From Viscum album (taxonomy: Eukaryota > Streptophyta > Magnoliopsida > Santalales > Viscaceae), in assembly GCA_963277665.1 (NCBI GenBank), contig OY728128.1:1869746988-1869810987 (forward strand): a DNA stretch of 64,000 nt. The letters run 5' to 3'. Of the stretch, positions 11,150 to 23,767 are shown one piece after another. The notes beneath the pieces are model-generated. The model was not told the DNA's origin. It made no database searches and was given only the letters and a program-made list of their open reading frames with translations. Each line of letters opens with the position of its first letter. Position 1 is the stretch's first letter. The position numbers and the translations under genes are program-made.

Positions 11150-12800
11150 TATCTGTGTTTTCATTCTTCCTAAACCATGATTTAATAGTCCAACACATCT
11201 TTCTTTTATGTCCCCCTTTTCCTTAAAAATATAATTTTTCCCTCTAGTCATGTGAAATTCACCCTCCAGTGATAGAAATCAACATAGGATTGATAAGTAA
11301 CTAGCCAGTCCACCTAATGTATGACATCAAACCTAACAATATTGATGGAAAAATAATTTCATATGAAGTGAGACCCGCCAATCTCAAGGGAAAATCCTTT
11401 CTTTGTTGTATATCCTTTATTTTGATCCCAAAAAGATTTTTAGGTTTCATTACTCTATCAAAAAACATAATCATGAACCCAAGTCATTCCTCAAATCATG
11501 AAAATGTAAAACTATGTAAATCACCTGTATCAAAAATGGATGATACTAATATAAAGGATACTAAAATCATATCTGTCATCATAGAAGGAATGACACTCTT
11601 CTACTCATGTATAGGATGTAGAAAATATATTTGGACTAAACCATGACCATAATAAGTAACCTCACTACCTAATACAATCCCACTTTTTATCTAGGTTCAA
11701 CTGGTGTTGTGCTATGTCGGGAAAAAAAACCACCTCATCCTGAACAAATCATACTACTCCATCTCCTAGCCTTAAATGGAGATATGAATCCTCATCAAAA
11801 ACCCGCATTTGGAGATGAAAATCTTCCACTATCTATTTGAGAGAAGGTCCTCCCAAATATTTTTACATGTCCTATATTTCTATAAACTCTGTAATTGATT
11901 ATGTCCTGATAATAGCAACTCCTCATGTGTACCCATCTACTGCAATTATGTCAAAAATAAAGACACAACAACAATAACAATCTAGATGGTACTATTCTCA
12001 AGAAACCTCAAAATTTTGCTTCCTTCCACTAGAAGTTGAACCATTGGGCGAAAAGGTAATATTAATCTTCTTTATTCCCATACATATCATAGGCTATTCT
12101 ATATTATAAATGGATGATTCACTATATCAGTATTAGACATCAACCTAAACACAATGAATTGTAATTGAGCAACATTTCAAATAACTTCATAGGAGTTTCT
12201 CTAACTTGATTCCTCGTCATCAAGATATATCCACACAAAATAATGAATCTATGTGAAGCATGTTAAATACTCTATAATATTCATTGTGGCCCACTCCAGA
12301 TTCATGAACTGAATGGACCACTATACATGAAAATTATCATAAAAATTTTAGTTGTTAATCCATGATTGGAAATACCTCCAAACAATGTCACCTAATGAAT
12401 TTTTTTAGTTCAAAACATCCCACAATATCTTTTATTATCCATTAAGAATATATTCGTGAGATTCACTATCCTATTAGTTTGAATATCTAGATTCTAAAAT
12501 ATTTACAACATAGTCTCAAGCCATAGATAAATAGCTTGTGAACCGCCATCCCCCCAAAACAAGATATGATGATTCTACTAGAACACGAGTTTCAACTAAT
12601 CTATAGATGAGGAATGATACAATGCTCCCAAAAAACACTACACTTGACATATAAAACACACACAGAACTCTTCCTTATAAACTATAAATGTAAAAACTAA
12701 TTTTCTGTAGTTTTAACTATAGTATGATACATTGGTATCCCATGGACCACTCCCTTTAGAACATTGTCGTCTCCACACTCCAGGAATACCAGTGAGGCCG
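11150..12800 (-). pseudogene. Element 2 protease and gag remnants
   Basis: 11240-11330 matches the element 1 protease segment at 2985-3060 (TGAAACTCACCCTGCGGTGA in element 1, TGAAATTCACCCTCCAGTGA here). 11850-12800 corresponds by position to gag. A cysteine-rich stretch near 11920-11950 is where the zinc knuckles should be. No gag start can be fixed. I infer gag mainly from position and scattered similarity, so its limits are loose. Confidence 0.6.
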
Positions 12801-13711
12801 TCAAAGTGTCATGTCTCTACAATGAACAAAAAATCCCCCCAAGAAGTTCAATAACAATGGATCACCATTAAAAACATTTTATATATCAAAAACTTCATAT
12901 AAATGAATCAAATCTATATGTATTCTCTTAAGTCTAGGACTGGGTATAAGGAAATATTCATAACATCGCATGACACACTTTTTAATTCTAACTCAAAAGA
13001 TGTCACATGGTCAAATTCCCTATTTCACAATTTAAAATTCCATTTGAATTCATATTCATTTCAAATTTATATTTAAATGGGTGAAACAAATGGTGCATCA
13101 GTTCTAATCCCTAAGGGACTATGCACCTCTTGAAATAAAATATGGTTTCCAATTATTCCATACCATAACATGTTACAGTCCACGAAACCAATGGTCCAAG
13201 ACCCAACATTCCACAATTGGCTGCTTAGGGTGTTTGTCGTAGCCTAATTAGGAAAACAATCCTTAGGTTATGGAAGAACCTCTATGTACCATCCATGATT
13301 CTAAATTTTGTACACAAATAATTTATCAAATGGTAAGTATATTACACAAGGCACATACTATAATGTTATGAAGTCATAAAATGAATCCCATATGACATTA
13401 CATAATTTATGGAATGTGAATTCAACCGAGAACCTAAAATGATGGATGATATGAATACCATTATCTTAATAGGGAAAACTACAGTCAATACTCACTCGTA
13501 TAAATTATAACATCACAATTCAAGGAATCACCCAACGATGGAATTAGATCAGTTGTAACAGTAAAAATCCAGATAACATCAATTTTCATTCAAGGAAATT
13601 TGGATTTTTCCTAAATGTGGGATAACAACATCCAGGAACAACAAATTAACAAATTTAAATTTTATCAAATCCCCTAACTATTTTTACAAATTAGTAAATT
13701 AAGAAGAAACT
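12800..13711 (-). other. Element 2 leader, non-coding
   Basis: The interval lies between decayed gag and the primer site, about 900 bases. I find no coding motif or tandem array in it. It lacks the dyad-box array that element 1 has at the same place. Confidence 0.5.
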
Positions 13712-13723
13712 CCTCTAATTCCA
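13712..13723 (-). other. Element 2 primer binding site, degraded
   Basis: The minus strand reads TGGAATTAGAGG, matching the element 1 site apart from one base. It is 3 bases from the LTR edge at 13727, where the LTR end reads GGGGTGTTATA. Confidence 0.8.
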
Positions 13724-13726
13724 CTT

Positions 13727-16350
13727 TATAACACCCCAATCTAGATCCCACTCAATGCTGCCCCAAGCTAGTGGGTCGTATGTTCTAAAGCACATCTCCA
13801 TGAACAATAGAGGCTGAGGACTAGTAGTAGAGGACTAGGGTGTGTCCGTATGGAGACTATTACATCATTATTAGAGTGTAGAAATATGAATATATAATAA
13901 AATGTAAATAGTAGAAGCATATGCCAATAGATTTCATAGTGGAAACAAATAATATAAACATTGGACCAGTAACTCACCATAGCAGAAGCAGTATAAAAAT
14001 AAATAAAAACTCAAGTGACTTATTTTAATACTTCAAATCCGAAATGTTATTTATATAAAACATATGATGATACATGTCATGTATCTAAAATTCTATAAAA
14101 CACATATACAAGCATCTAAATATAATACATGTATCAAAATACCAATGATTCCAAAAAGAGGTATCCCATCTGGCATCAAAATAATCAGATCCATCATTTA
14201 ATCCTATACTCCTATAAATAGAAATAAGTGAATCATTTACTATAGATTCTTTCCATGATTGCTACCTATATCCATATTGTCTGTTTGGGCACCCAATGGT
14301 GGCCCAAACAGGGTGTGAGGTAACACATAATAGGCCACCAGAAACAATGTCCATAACAAATGGATGTTGTGTAACACAATCTAATGTATTGTACCACTAT
14401 ATGATTAGTATAATTTTGATGAAAGTGAAATTCCATTGGAAGAAGATATAGAAGTAAGTGAAACTGGAAAGCCAATGAGGTAGCCTACAAAACAAGGGTC
14501 AAGCTCCTATAATAAATATGTTGTAAAAAAATAAAAATAACCACCATATCCATTCCATTCAACTGAGTGTGTCAAGTCCACAAAATCCACATCGTACAAA
14601 TATGATATTCCAATCAACAATGGACACACAATGTATTGGTAGTAATCCACCAGGAGAACACCAAATAATGTAAAGTGTCTGAACCTGTGGGGTTAGATCA
14701 AAGGTATAGAACTGTAAGATATCCTCATCATTTAACAGAATTATTTTTAGAGACACTTGGTTAGACTTGGGTCAGATCTAAGGATTATGTCAACAAACCA
14801 ATTCCAATGTGACGCCAAGAAAGTCAGATCCAAGGTCTAGCTAGTCCCAAGACATCCAACATATTCAATACCGAAGGAGATATATGATCCAAGTTATCCA
14901 AAACCACTGTCAAGATACATGGTTGATTCATTTATGGAATTTAATTCGAATCAGGATCCATTGTATACCATCCACAAAATACACTACCATTTAAGTCATT
15001 TCGTTCATTCAACAATTCATAATCCATAAAAATTCCATATGTTTCCAACACATGTTACAATTCACATCTAAAAAGATAAAAATTTATATTAGGTATAACA
15101 TGTAAAAGAAGGAAATTGATCTCCAAATCATCTCAATTAATTCAGTACTACTAATTAATGCATTCCCATAACTTTTCAAGAACACCCACATACCCCAAGG
15201 GTGCTATAAAAAAAGAAAAAATTTAAATAAACACCCAATGGGTGGCCTATGTGGGGGGAAAAACCTCTAATGAACTCAAAGGAACCAGTGGGAATCACAA
15301 ACATTTTCCAAAAAAATCCAATTCAAATATTTAATTAATTAAATTTGAACCTCCCTAAGGAACTTTATGTGGAAAAGCAACCAATTACTTAGTAAATAAA
15401 AAATCAAACAGGAAAGGTAGAGACCACATTCTATAGGTCCATAGTAGAGAAATCATCCAATATCATCTTTTGATTCGATTCATAATAGAATAATAATTAA
15501 TAAAAAATAAAGAACCTAGAAATATGTCATATTATCTTGCTCCTAAAATACTTCGTTGATAATAATTCAAATTAATAATAAAACAAGTTGATTGAAGAAC
15601 TTTTTATAGATAATCAAATGAGACAGATGATGTTTTATTATGATTTTTGATGATGAAATAGATGAATATTATATGGAATGAGATTCAAAGTACCTACAAA
15701 GAGTGTTCTATTATCCAATAAAATATAAAATAAATTGGGCTTAGTATTTATAAAATTTTAGTAATTTTTTTTAATTTCCACAATGTGTACTAGGTCACAT
15801 TTTTTTCATTCATTTGGCTAAACCATTCACTTTTCAATTTTAAGGGGGACCCCTGTATGGTTAGTGGAAACAGTTTTGAGAACCGTGTACAAAACATTTC
15901 TCATACACTATTGAAAACTATAGAGGCCCTCTCATGGGTAGGCTTACCCATAAAAATTGTTTTCTTAAATCATGTTCCTTATGATAGAGGCATGGAAAAC
16001 CTCGCATGGTTAGGAGTACGTATGTGGATTTCCCTAAAAAATTAATTATAAATGCGCTTCTTGCATTATTTTCACAAAAATTTGTTTTCTGGGCTCCGAA
16101 CAAGCCTCGAAAACCACTGATACACCCATGATCACATTGGGTTCTCACATTCGGCCATAAAAACCCATTTAAACAGATAATAAAAATCTCAATACCTCAT
16201 AAGAAAACCCAAGACCATCCATAAGGGGAGGAAATGAACTTTTCTTTTTCAATATGAATTTATTTTCTTAATAGGGACTGTCGATAGACCCATCAAATAT
16301 AAAGGTATCATTTTCTTATGAAACACCCAAGAACATTGTATAGGTTCACA
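13727..16350 (-). repeat. LTR2: 5' LTR of element 2
   Basis: The left part is homologous to LTR1. It shares the block near 14276-14320 (CTGTTTGGGC ... GGCCCAAACAGGGTG) with 6448-6485. The right part (15780-16350) is also alignable with LTR3, for example CAATTTTAAGGGGGACCCC near 15836 and CAATTTTAGGGGTGTC near 32192. The right end is placed at 16350, where TAGGTTCACA resembles the LTR1 end GGGTTCTTACA and where element 4 sequence resumes. Length is about 2.62 kb. A single dyad box survives near 15780. Short open frames here (13768-13980, 14266-14475, 14559-14756, 15857-16148) are not supported as genes. Confidence 0.78.
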
Positions 16351-16399
16351 ATTTTTGTGTCTTGTGGGATATTAATATTGGTTTGCTTCTAATTTATCA

Positions 16400-16740
16400 C
16401 ATATTAAGAAACATGTGATAGTTTGGACCAGGAATGTCTAGGATTTCATATCAGTTTCAAGTGGAATTTGGCTACCAGATGCAGAGATTGGTTATTTATC
16501 AAATTAACTAGTTTCCTAAATAATAATCAAGAGTTGTAATGAGTTATGTTTTCACTGATTTCTTGATAGTATTACCTAACAAATGAGTGGTTTTTGGTTT
16601 TTAGGATCACAAGATCCTAAAATATGTTTTCTCTTAGAAGGATAAGAATTTTCACCATGGAGGTGGATGAAGTTTCCATAGGATTATGATTTTGAGATCT
16701 CCTTCACAATTATGAAAGAAAATATAGTTTTAATGAACTA
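16400..16740 (+). pseudogene. Element 4 RNase H remnant
   Basis: Nucleotide alignment to element 5 at 50340-50540 is direct. GGATCACAAGATCCTAAAAT near 16602 corresponds to the DHKSLRYI block. TGGATGAAGTTTCCATAGGA near 16667 corresponds to [13 protein letters not shown], and the DYDFEI residues can still be read. Stops are frequent. Confidence 0.82.
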
Positions 16741-17069
16741 AGTTAGAATTCACAAGGTGAGATAGTTCGGTAGTCCATATAGGGTTAGGGATAGATGGAA
16801 TATCTTATAACTACACATCTCGATGTGGGGAAAAGAAATGAATGAGGTTTTCTTTTAAAGTAGACAGTGGAATCATCCTCGATTCAATTAGAGGATGGGT
16901 ATTAATTTTTAGATTTTAAGGCATAGGTAATGAAAGAATTTGTTGTCCATAGTGATTCTATAGAGGGAAGGTCATGATATAGTAGGAATTAGATATTATT
17001 TTAAGATTTGATATATTTTGTTTAAGAAATCCACACAGTAGTTCTCTATGATTTTTATTAGTCATCATT

Positions 17070-18300
17070 AGAGGTATATCCTAGTTTGTCTAATATGCAC
17101 CATGTCTTGAGAAAGAAACAATGGTGGCTGGGAGGAATTTTTCAGTGGTGGGGATCATGGTGTGAATATTGGACTATCAGATGGTAAAATACATGCAATA
17201 TGTTTGTAGGGGGTTGTTTCAAACATTGGATATCCCTGAGTGGAAATATAAATAAATTTTAATGGACTTTTTTATTAGGTTTCCTTGAGATCATGGAGTT
17301 TATGATACTTTTTGGGGCAATATGGTTTGACTGATGATGTTGGATTATTTTATGGTGATTTTTAAATTGGGTGTTGTGTATGTTTTGGCAAGGTGGTATG
17401 TGTATGTTGTGGTTTGGTTTCATAGGGTACTAAGGGCCATCATTTTTAATCAAGAACCTCATTTTACCACATATTTCGAGAGAGGACTGTACCATTAATT
17501 TTTTTCCAAGTTGTTTCTTATCAATTATTTTTAACCCTGGATAAATGGGAAGATAGAGTAGAACATCCAAAACAAGAGGATATGCTCTGAGCCATTATCA
17601 TGTATTTTGGAGGATAATGGGGAAAAACTAGAATTAGTTAAGATTTTATCTAAAAATAACTATCACTTATCCCTTGGTATTTATCTAATTGAGAAACTAT
17701 ATAATAAAATTATTTTTTCCCTATTGTGTTGGATAGAGGTTAGGGAGTAAAAAGTTATTGGTCATAGTGTAGTTAAAAAATGAGCAAGAAAATTCAAATG
17801 GTCTTAGAGTGGATAAAGGATGAACATGATCATCACCATGGAAACACTGATCTTAATCGGTGGTCCCTAGATTTTTATTTTTGAGACCATATATTCATAA
17901 GATCCTCCCCTTGTTAGGGGAATCATATGTTTTTCATAGAGAGTAATGTTTATCCAAGATTCATCAAGAATTTTGAGTTGTTGGAGCATGTTTAAGTGGT
18001 GGAATATTGGTTGGAAATTCCATCAAAGTTGGATAGGGTTCATGGATTCATCCAAATCTTTCAACTATTTTGGTATATTCATAAGGAATTCCATGTCTTT
18101 TATTACGGATTGTTAGATATCATATATTCTGCAATGTTCAGGGATTGATTAGTAAAGATCCAGGAGCATTGAGATAATGAGGTATGTTGATGAACCATAC
18201 CCTTATTTTGTGTGATAACGAGTCATAGTAGTTTCAAGGAGAGTACATGGGATCGTGAGAAACAGATGGATTCCCAGTACCTTGTGTTTCATTGAACAAT
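17070..18300 (+). pseudogene. Element 4 integrase and chromodomain remnant
   Basis: The zinc-finger region near 17100-17150 matches the QDLRRQFWWPRMK block of element 5. The catalytic core near 17430-17480 matches the second Asp block. AGAGGATATGCTCTGAGCC near 17575 matches the LEDMLRAC block. The C-terminal chromodomain is near 18145-18300: GTAAAGATCCAGGAGCA aligns with GTAGAGATCGAGGATCA of element 5, and GAGTACATGGGATCGTGAG aligns with the ESTWGRE block. The frame is lost, but the alignment is colinear over more than 1 kb. Confidence 0.83.
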
Positions 18301-18534
18301 GAAACACCTTGTTGTTCATTGATTAGGTGATTCATGGATAACCACTATTTTATGGGATGTGTCTATTTACATTTCTAAGGGTGTTCAATCAATTCAAACA
18401 TATTAATTTATTAATCCAATACCCATAAAATATGTGATGTATTTAATTAACATTCTAAAATGATTCATTTGAGTAAATTCCACCCAAATTGGACAATATC
18501 AGGATATTGTGGGTGGATTCCCTTAGTTTGTGTT

Positions 18535-18549
18535 AATAAGGTAGTGTTG
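18535..18549 (+). other. Element 4 polypurine tract
   Basis: ATAAGGTAGTGTTG precedes the LTR start TGTAATGTTTG. Element 5 has CTAAGGTGGGTGTGA before TGTAATGTCCG. The match places the LTR start. Confidence 0.7.
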
Positions 18550-20883
18550 TGTAATGTTTGTGGTTGTTTTTTCTAAGACTTATATTCTTTATTTGTTTTA
18601 GAGTTTAAATTATAATGAGATCCCAAATATGTATCTAATAGATTGTTTATTTATATTCATTCCATTTCATTCTTTAGGTACTATATTTTTACTCTCAAGG
18701 ATGTGATTTCTTTGATACCTATCTATTTTAAAGGTCTATATAATCCAACAAATTTAATTTTTTGAATTCAAGTGTTGGTGGTTATTATGAAAAGTTTCTA
18801 GGTAGATTAAAAGTGGATGGTGGAGTTATAGTTGAATTTTTTTATAGGAATAATTTTACAATGTGGGCGATTATTGTACATGGTAATGGATAGTTTTTGG
18901 TATATAGAGATCCGTTAAAGGGTGGATCTTTGTGGGGTTTGGGTTATTCTTATTTTTCTAAAATATGGTTGACTTGACATTTGGATTGTGACTTGAGGCC
19001 TTGGAGGAAGGATTCTTGTGGTTCTGTCGATTTTATTGTAGTTACACCAAAGATATGGGGCGTTACCTAATATTTTTAATTGAGATTGAATTCTATAGTG
19101 TGGTTGTTTACCTTAATAAATGTTATTTATTTTATTTTAAATAATATAGTGAATATAAATCCTTGTGTTTCTCATATATAGTTTTAACCATCCCCATTGT
19201 GGCTTGGTCACTTCATTTACCGAATAGTTCCCCCATGTTTCAGTACCCTTGGGCCATATACAAGGTTTGTATGACATAATCTTCAAATTATATTTTTTCT
19301 TTTAAATTCTATGTACCTTTCAAACCTTATATTCAATAATTATTTTATCATGATTAATGAGTTACTATTTGGTAATTTTAAGAGACTTATAACCCTCTCC
19401 ATGTGGGTATTCACCATCCATATATGGGTATGTATCATTTGAAATTTTAGGGTGATTAAACTCTTTTCATTCCTAGTGTCTCATATTATTCATTCTAGCA
19501 GAGGAAATGGATATCGAGATGGTTTTTATGGAATTTTTTCATGAGGTATATGGATAGGAATAGCATGTTATTTGTTGATCTAGAAGATTGATTACATTGT
19601 GTCTCTTGGAGGTTTTCTTTCTCTTGTTAAAACATTTTTTAGTGATTTAAAAATTTTCTTTGAGGTAGTGGATCCTCATTCTCTCCCACTTTTTGTTGGA
19701 ATATGTGAGTATTTTATGAAATTTACATAAAATGGTTATATAGTAATGGTTTTATTACTAAGTAAAATTAATCAGGTTAATATGATTTTTAGGGGTTGAG
19801 AGTTATCATAATGGTTTTACTAGTTTAGTGATATTTCTTAATGGATTTCCTATGCTTGTTTGAAAACATAAAATCATAGATTTGGAGGGAATTGTATTGT
19901 TTTGATTTATTCAATTTATTAAAATATAATTATGTTGATTTCATGAAAACACAATTTTTATAAGGATAATGAAAAAATTTAATGCTAAAGAACTAGTCAT
20001 CCATGACAATCTAAAAATGTACGATAATACCCAAGCAATAGAATACATGACTTCATAAAAGACCAGGAATTAAAATTAAAATTTATTTTGATTATAAGAT
20101 GTTATGTTTTGTGTTGATGTGATTTCAATATATTATTATGTCATTTTAATAGATATTTTAATTCATTACATTTTATGGTGGTGAAAAATTTCATAGTGGA
20201 AATGTTGGGTAGAAAAAAAATGGTTGGTTTTCATGAGATGTGTTGTGGGTTGATGTTTGCTTTCTACAGAGTAATGTTTGGAGAATGTTTACAGATTAGA
20301 ATATTTTGTGATGTGACTATTGTTGGTTGATGTGGGTTGGATGAGTTCTTATGTTGGGTGGTTGTGTCAGTTTTTCTGTTAGCTGTCAAATGAATTTGAA
20401 ATGACGAAATGAAAAAGATAGGGGTTTTAAAATAAAAAAGAGTTCTTTTAAAATTGATGTGTGATATTTTTTTTTAAATAATTGAACGGGGTTTAAGAAA
20501 ATAACAAATAAGTGATAATTGAATTAATTATATGATAGATAGAAGAATAATATTTTCTGAGTCAATGGGAGTTAGTGGCGATTCATTAATTATTGAAATG
20601 GTGGAACCTATATATAAAATATGTCTTATGTGTGGTTTTGTTGTGTGAATAATTGAATTAGTTATAGATGTAGATAGCTGTGGAGGCCAAGAGTTGTTGT
20701 GGTGATGTTTTTGGATATATTGATGATTTTATGTTGAACCCAAAGTTTGGATATTTTGTACTATATATCTACAATGAATTTTTATGTTATCACATATTGA
20801 CCCCAACCAAGTTTTATAACCTTACAGAGAACAAAATGTATTGAGTTTGGGGTTTGTTATTATTATCAAGGTTAATGGTGATT
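18550..20883 (+). repeat. LTR4: 3' LTR of element 4
   Basis: It starts TGTAATGT like the element 5 LTRs. Its end near 20845-20883 (GAGTTTGGGGTTTG ... GGTTAATGGTGAT) aligns with the element 5 LTR end (GGCTTGGGGAGTTG ... GGGTCGTGACA). The length of about 2.33 kb fits the 2.40 kb right LTR of element 5. The middle is too decayed to align by eye, and no dyad boxes are left. After it the R repeat begins. Confidence 0.68.
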
Positions 20884-23767
20884 TAGATGGCTAAATACAC
20901 CCTCTTCCTCCTAATTTCTTCTGAAGTATTTATGATGATTTGGGTGTTGTATCCGAAAGTGTAATTTTATAATGATAAAAAACACATTATTTTTTTGCTA
21001 ACTTTATTCAAGATGTTTATTTTTTTCTAGTGTTTAATTTAGATATAATGGTAGGATGATATCTAGACTAATGGATGCTTCAATGAGGGTTCAAAGGGAA
21101 CATTTCAAAGTATGTGATATAGTACTGCACATGCCTACTGATAGTATATAACAGAACCCAAAATTTCATAAAGACTTACCAGCTGTTCGATGGGGATCAC
21201 CAACTAACCGAGGGGAGTAGATAGTGAGAATGTTCTTCCACAGAACCAACAATCTACCTGAAAAAGGATACAAAGAATTAAGTGGTGTTAGTGTGAATAA
21301 TGATTTTTTTGTTAATTATTTTCACAAAGTTCCACATTCAAATCTTTGATTCCTTCCATCAAAACCTTGTATGTTGTCACCCTATAGAGGCTTATAAATG
21401 TGACATGGGAGTCATGTATCTTCATCAAATTATTTTTCACTCCAATTAAAATTATCTTCGATCTTTAACGAATTCTTAATTTCATATAGTTCATAAAATT
21501 TAAATCTTCTAAAGCCTTTATTAAAGGATAATCAATGTATTCAACATGTGATGATATCACAGACCAAATCCACATGGGTGTATTATTCATCAACAACATC
21601 TAAACAATGAAGTAGATTATGGTTCTATATTTTCATCACCTTTCTATATCTCCTCTTATAGTGTCTATTTGTATAACTAATTAGATATTTCAACTTATCT
21701 ATCTCTCCCTTCATAAATAACTTGATCTATTTCTTCAATCTATAGTGATGTCTAATCATTTTAAGGGTCTTCCAATTCTGAAATTCATCTATATGTGTAT
21801 TCAATTATTTTGTTCGGTTCCTGATTGTCTTTGAAAACCAAGGGTTTTGGATCATGAACTTTGTTTAAAATCAATGTAATGAGGTTATTTCTATTATGTT
21901 AGAAGAATATTTTTATAGTTTTTGGTTTCTATTAAAAATAAGTTTTTTTGGTTTCTTTTTTTCCATTCATATCATGAGTTTATTAAATTGATTATCATAT
22001 TAATTATCATGGGGAGGAAATGTAGGGTTTCCTATGGGAACTATTTCCAAATTTATTTACCAAATTTCCTAATTCTATTTATATTCCACGCATTACTTTA
22101 TAAAATTATGTTGTTTAACTGCATTATTTTAATTTCCAATATGCTTTAATTTTATTATTATCACAACTTTCATTAATTCATCACATCTTATATAACATTA
22201 ATTTATTTATTTTCATTAATTTTTAAATAATAAAATGACTCATGTTTCTGTAATCTTTGACCAACAATCAACATTAAAGGGTTCCTTTGTGTATTTTTCA
22301 AGAACCTCTATTTTTTAAAAAAATTAATTTTTCCTTTCAAATATGAACCATTTTCAAAGGATTATTTTATTATGGAACATAATTCCAATATGCATTCCAT
22401 TTTTTTTGGAACATAGTTTACCTATTGGAATAATCAGATAAAAAAATTTCATATTAGTTTCTGTTATCCACTTTAGAAAATGGAAATGAATATATATGTT
22501 CCCACCAAAGAATCTCAAGGAAAATGGACAATTGAATATATTATTTATTTTGAATTGAATAAAAAAACAATGAATGAATTAAATTTTATTATTATTAAAA
22601 ATGAATTCAAAAATGATTCTTCTTGAAAATATTATTATAGAATAAGGAAGTTATTAAAAGAAACAAAAGAAACAAAAAATAATTTTTAGGAAAATATATT
22701 ATTTATTTTTCACTAAGGCTTTAAAAGCACCTCCATTCACCCCAAGGATTATATTAAAATAATGTTCAATCATTTTATTCACATTTGAAATAGTATAAAT
22801 CAGTTTTTGTTTACTTGTCTATATAAATGATCACTAAGAAAATAGTATGCATTTTACCTAGATAGTCAGCTCCCAAATTCATAATGGAATAAGAGAAAAA
22901 ATTCATTGAAAAATGGTGGTTGAATAAAACATCTATTAAATAATGAATTATGAAATAATAATTAAATAGAAAGTATATAAATATTAAATGCAGGTCAAGG
23001 AAACTATGAAGAATATTTCATTTAATGTAATAAAGGATAATTATTCATCCAAGTGTGACATGAATTATGAAGGTAAACTTGAAAAACCTATCAATGGTTT
23101 GAAAAAAATTGCGAAGAGGAATAAATAATCTTGGTTTCCTAAAATATAGATAATATTTATTTTTAAGAAGTGAAATATTATAGATTCAATAAAAAGGATC
23201 ATATGAGGATATATTTCATAATCTACAAAAGAGGTCAAATTCCAATAATAAAAGTATGAAATATAAATGGTTTTTTTATTTTTAGTGATTCATTTTCATC
23301 AAGTGTTGAATGTAAAAAATTCCTAATGGTATATCCTAAGGATGGTAAGAGGTTTATTAATCCAGTTTTACATTATCCATTTCATTATTTTTCTTACTCT
23401 TATTATTTTTCAATCTATATAACATTTCAGGTTATTGAAAATTATTTTGATAAATATGGATAATGTTCACAAAAACATGATTAATATTATATAATTATTA
23501 ATGATAAATAGGAAAAAAATTTAAATGCAAATGATATTAATTTAAATGAAAAGGCTAGTTTTGTAGTTAAATTAAAAATTCTACCAAATGTCTATGTTTT
23601 CACAACTGAAGTCAAGGATCATAAAATACCTCTTTCAAAATTCACAAAAGGTTAAAAATTCAAAATATGACCCTTAGTTATTAATATGTTATAAGAAATA
23701 ATCATATATTGGTTTTTTCAAAGGTTAATGAATCTTATTTATAAACTAGTTCTTTTTTGAAGGTGTT
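20884..23767 (+). repeat. R repeat unit A, left part
   Basis: First piece of a ~3.9 kb tandem repeat. It aligns with units B, C and D in order: start (20945, 39430, 43290, 57340), the 'GGTTCAAAG..AATGTTTCAAA' block (21090, 43430, 57490), the 'TTTACC(A/C)AATTTC' block (22055, 40465, 44415), a 'CACCCCAAGGATTATATT' block (22738, 55200) and the coding remnant (22980-23690). Cut at 23767 by the LTR of element 3. The open frame 21922-22149 is not conserved in the other units. Confidence 0.75.
22980..23690 (+). pseudogene. Unidentified protein remnant in R unit A
   Basis: Plus-strand reading that aligns with units B and C at protein level. The first block (22990-23130) reads MQVKETMKNISFNVIK... and continues without a stop for 46 codons to KRNK. 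Unit C has a gap-free 46-residue counterpart (IQVNKINRNIDFSVIN...). Later blocks include a Tyr/Ser-rich stretch near 23380 and FVVKLKILPNVYVF near 23560. Stops and frame shifts separate the blocks. The residues are Lys/Asn/Tyr-rich, in part because of the AT content. I do not recognise the protein, and it shows no RT, integrase, protease or zinc-knuckle motif. Confidence 0.55.

Larger units (their letters stand above)
7960..16350 (-). mobile_element. Element 2: heavily decayed Ty3/gypsy element, same family as element 1
   Basis: The internal region is 7960-13726 and the 5' LTR is 13727-16350; the 3' LTR is LTR1. Homology to element 1 is colinear along the whole internal region: integrase, RNaseH, RT, protease, gag, leader and primer site follow in the same order. 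CpG is almost absent, with CA/TG in its place, and no open frame exceeds about 120 codons. The long open frames on the plus strand here (9166-9495, 10783-11148, 11317-11646) are antisense shadows of these remnants. Confidence 0.88.
16351..20883 (+). mobile_element. Element 4: 3' half of a decayed Ty3/gypsy chromovirus, element 5 family
   Basis: Plus-strand RNaseH, integrase and chromodomain remnants are colinear with element 5 and are followed by a purine tract and an LTR (18550-20883) that aligns at both ends with the element 5 LTR. No open frame of useful length survives. The element starts abruptly in RNaseH at the edge of LTR2, which indicates that the element 1/2 complex was inserted here. 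Its 5' half should lie left of the window. Confidence 0.82.

Noticed and set aside
10783..11646. Two plus-strand open frames of 121 and 109 codons
   Set aside because: Antisense shadows of the RT and protease remnants of element 2; they stay open because CpG decay created few stops on that strand.
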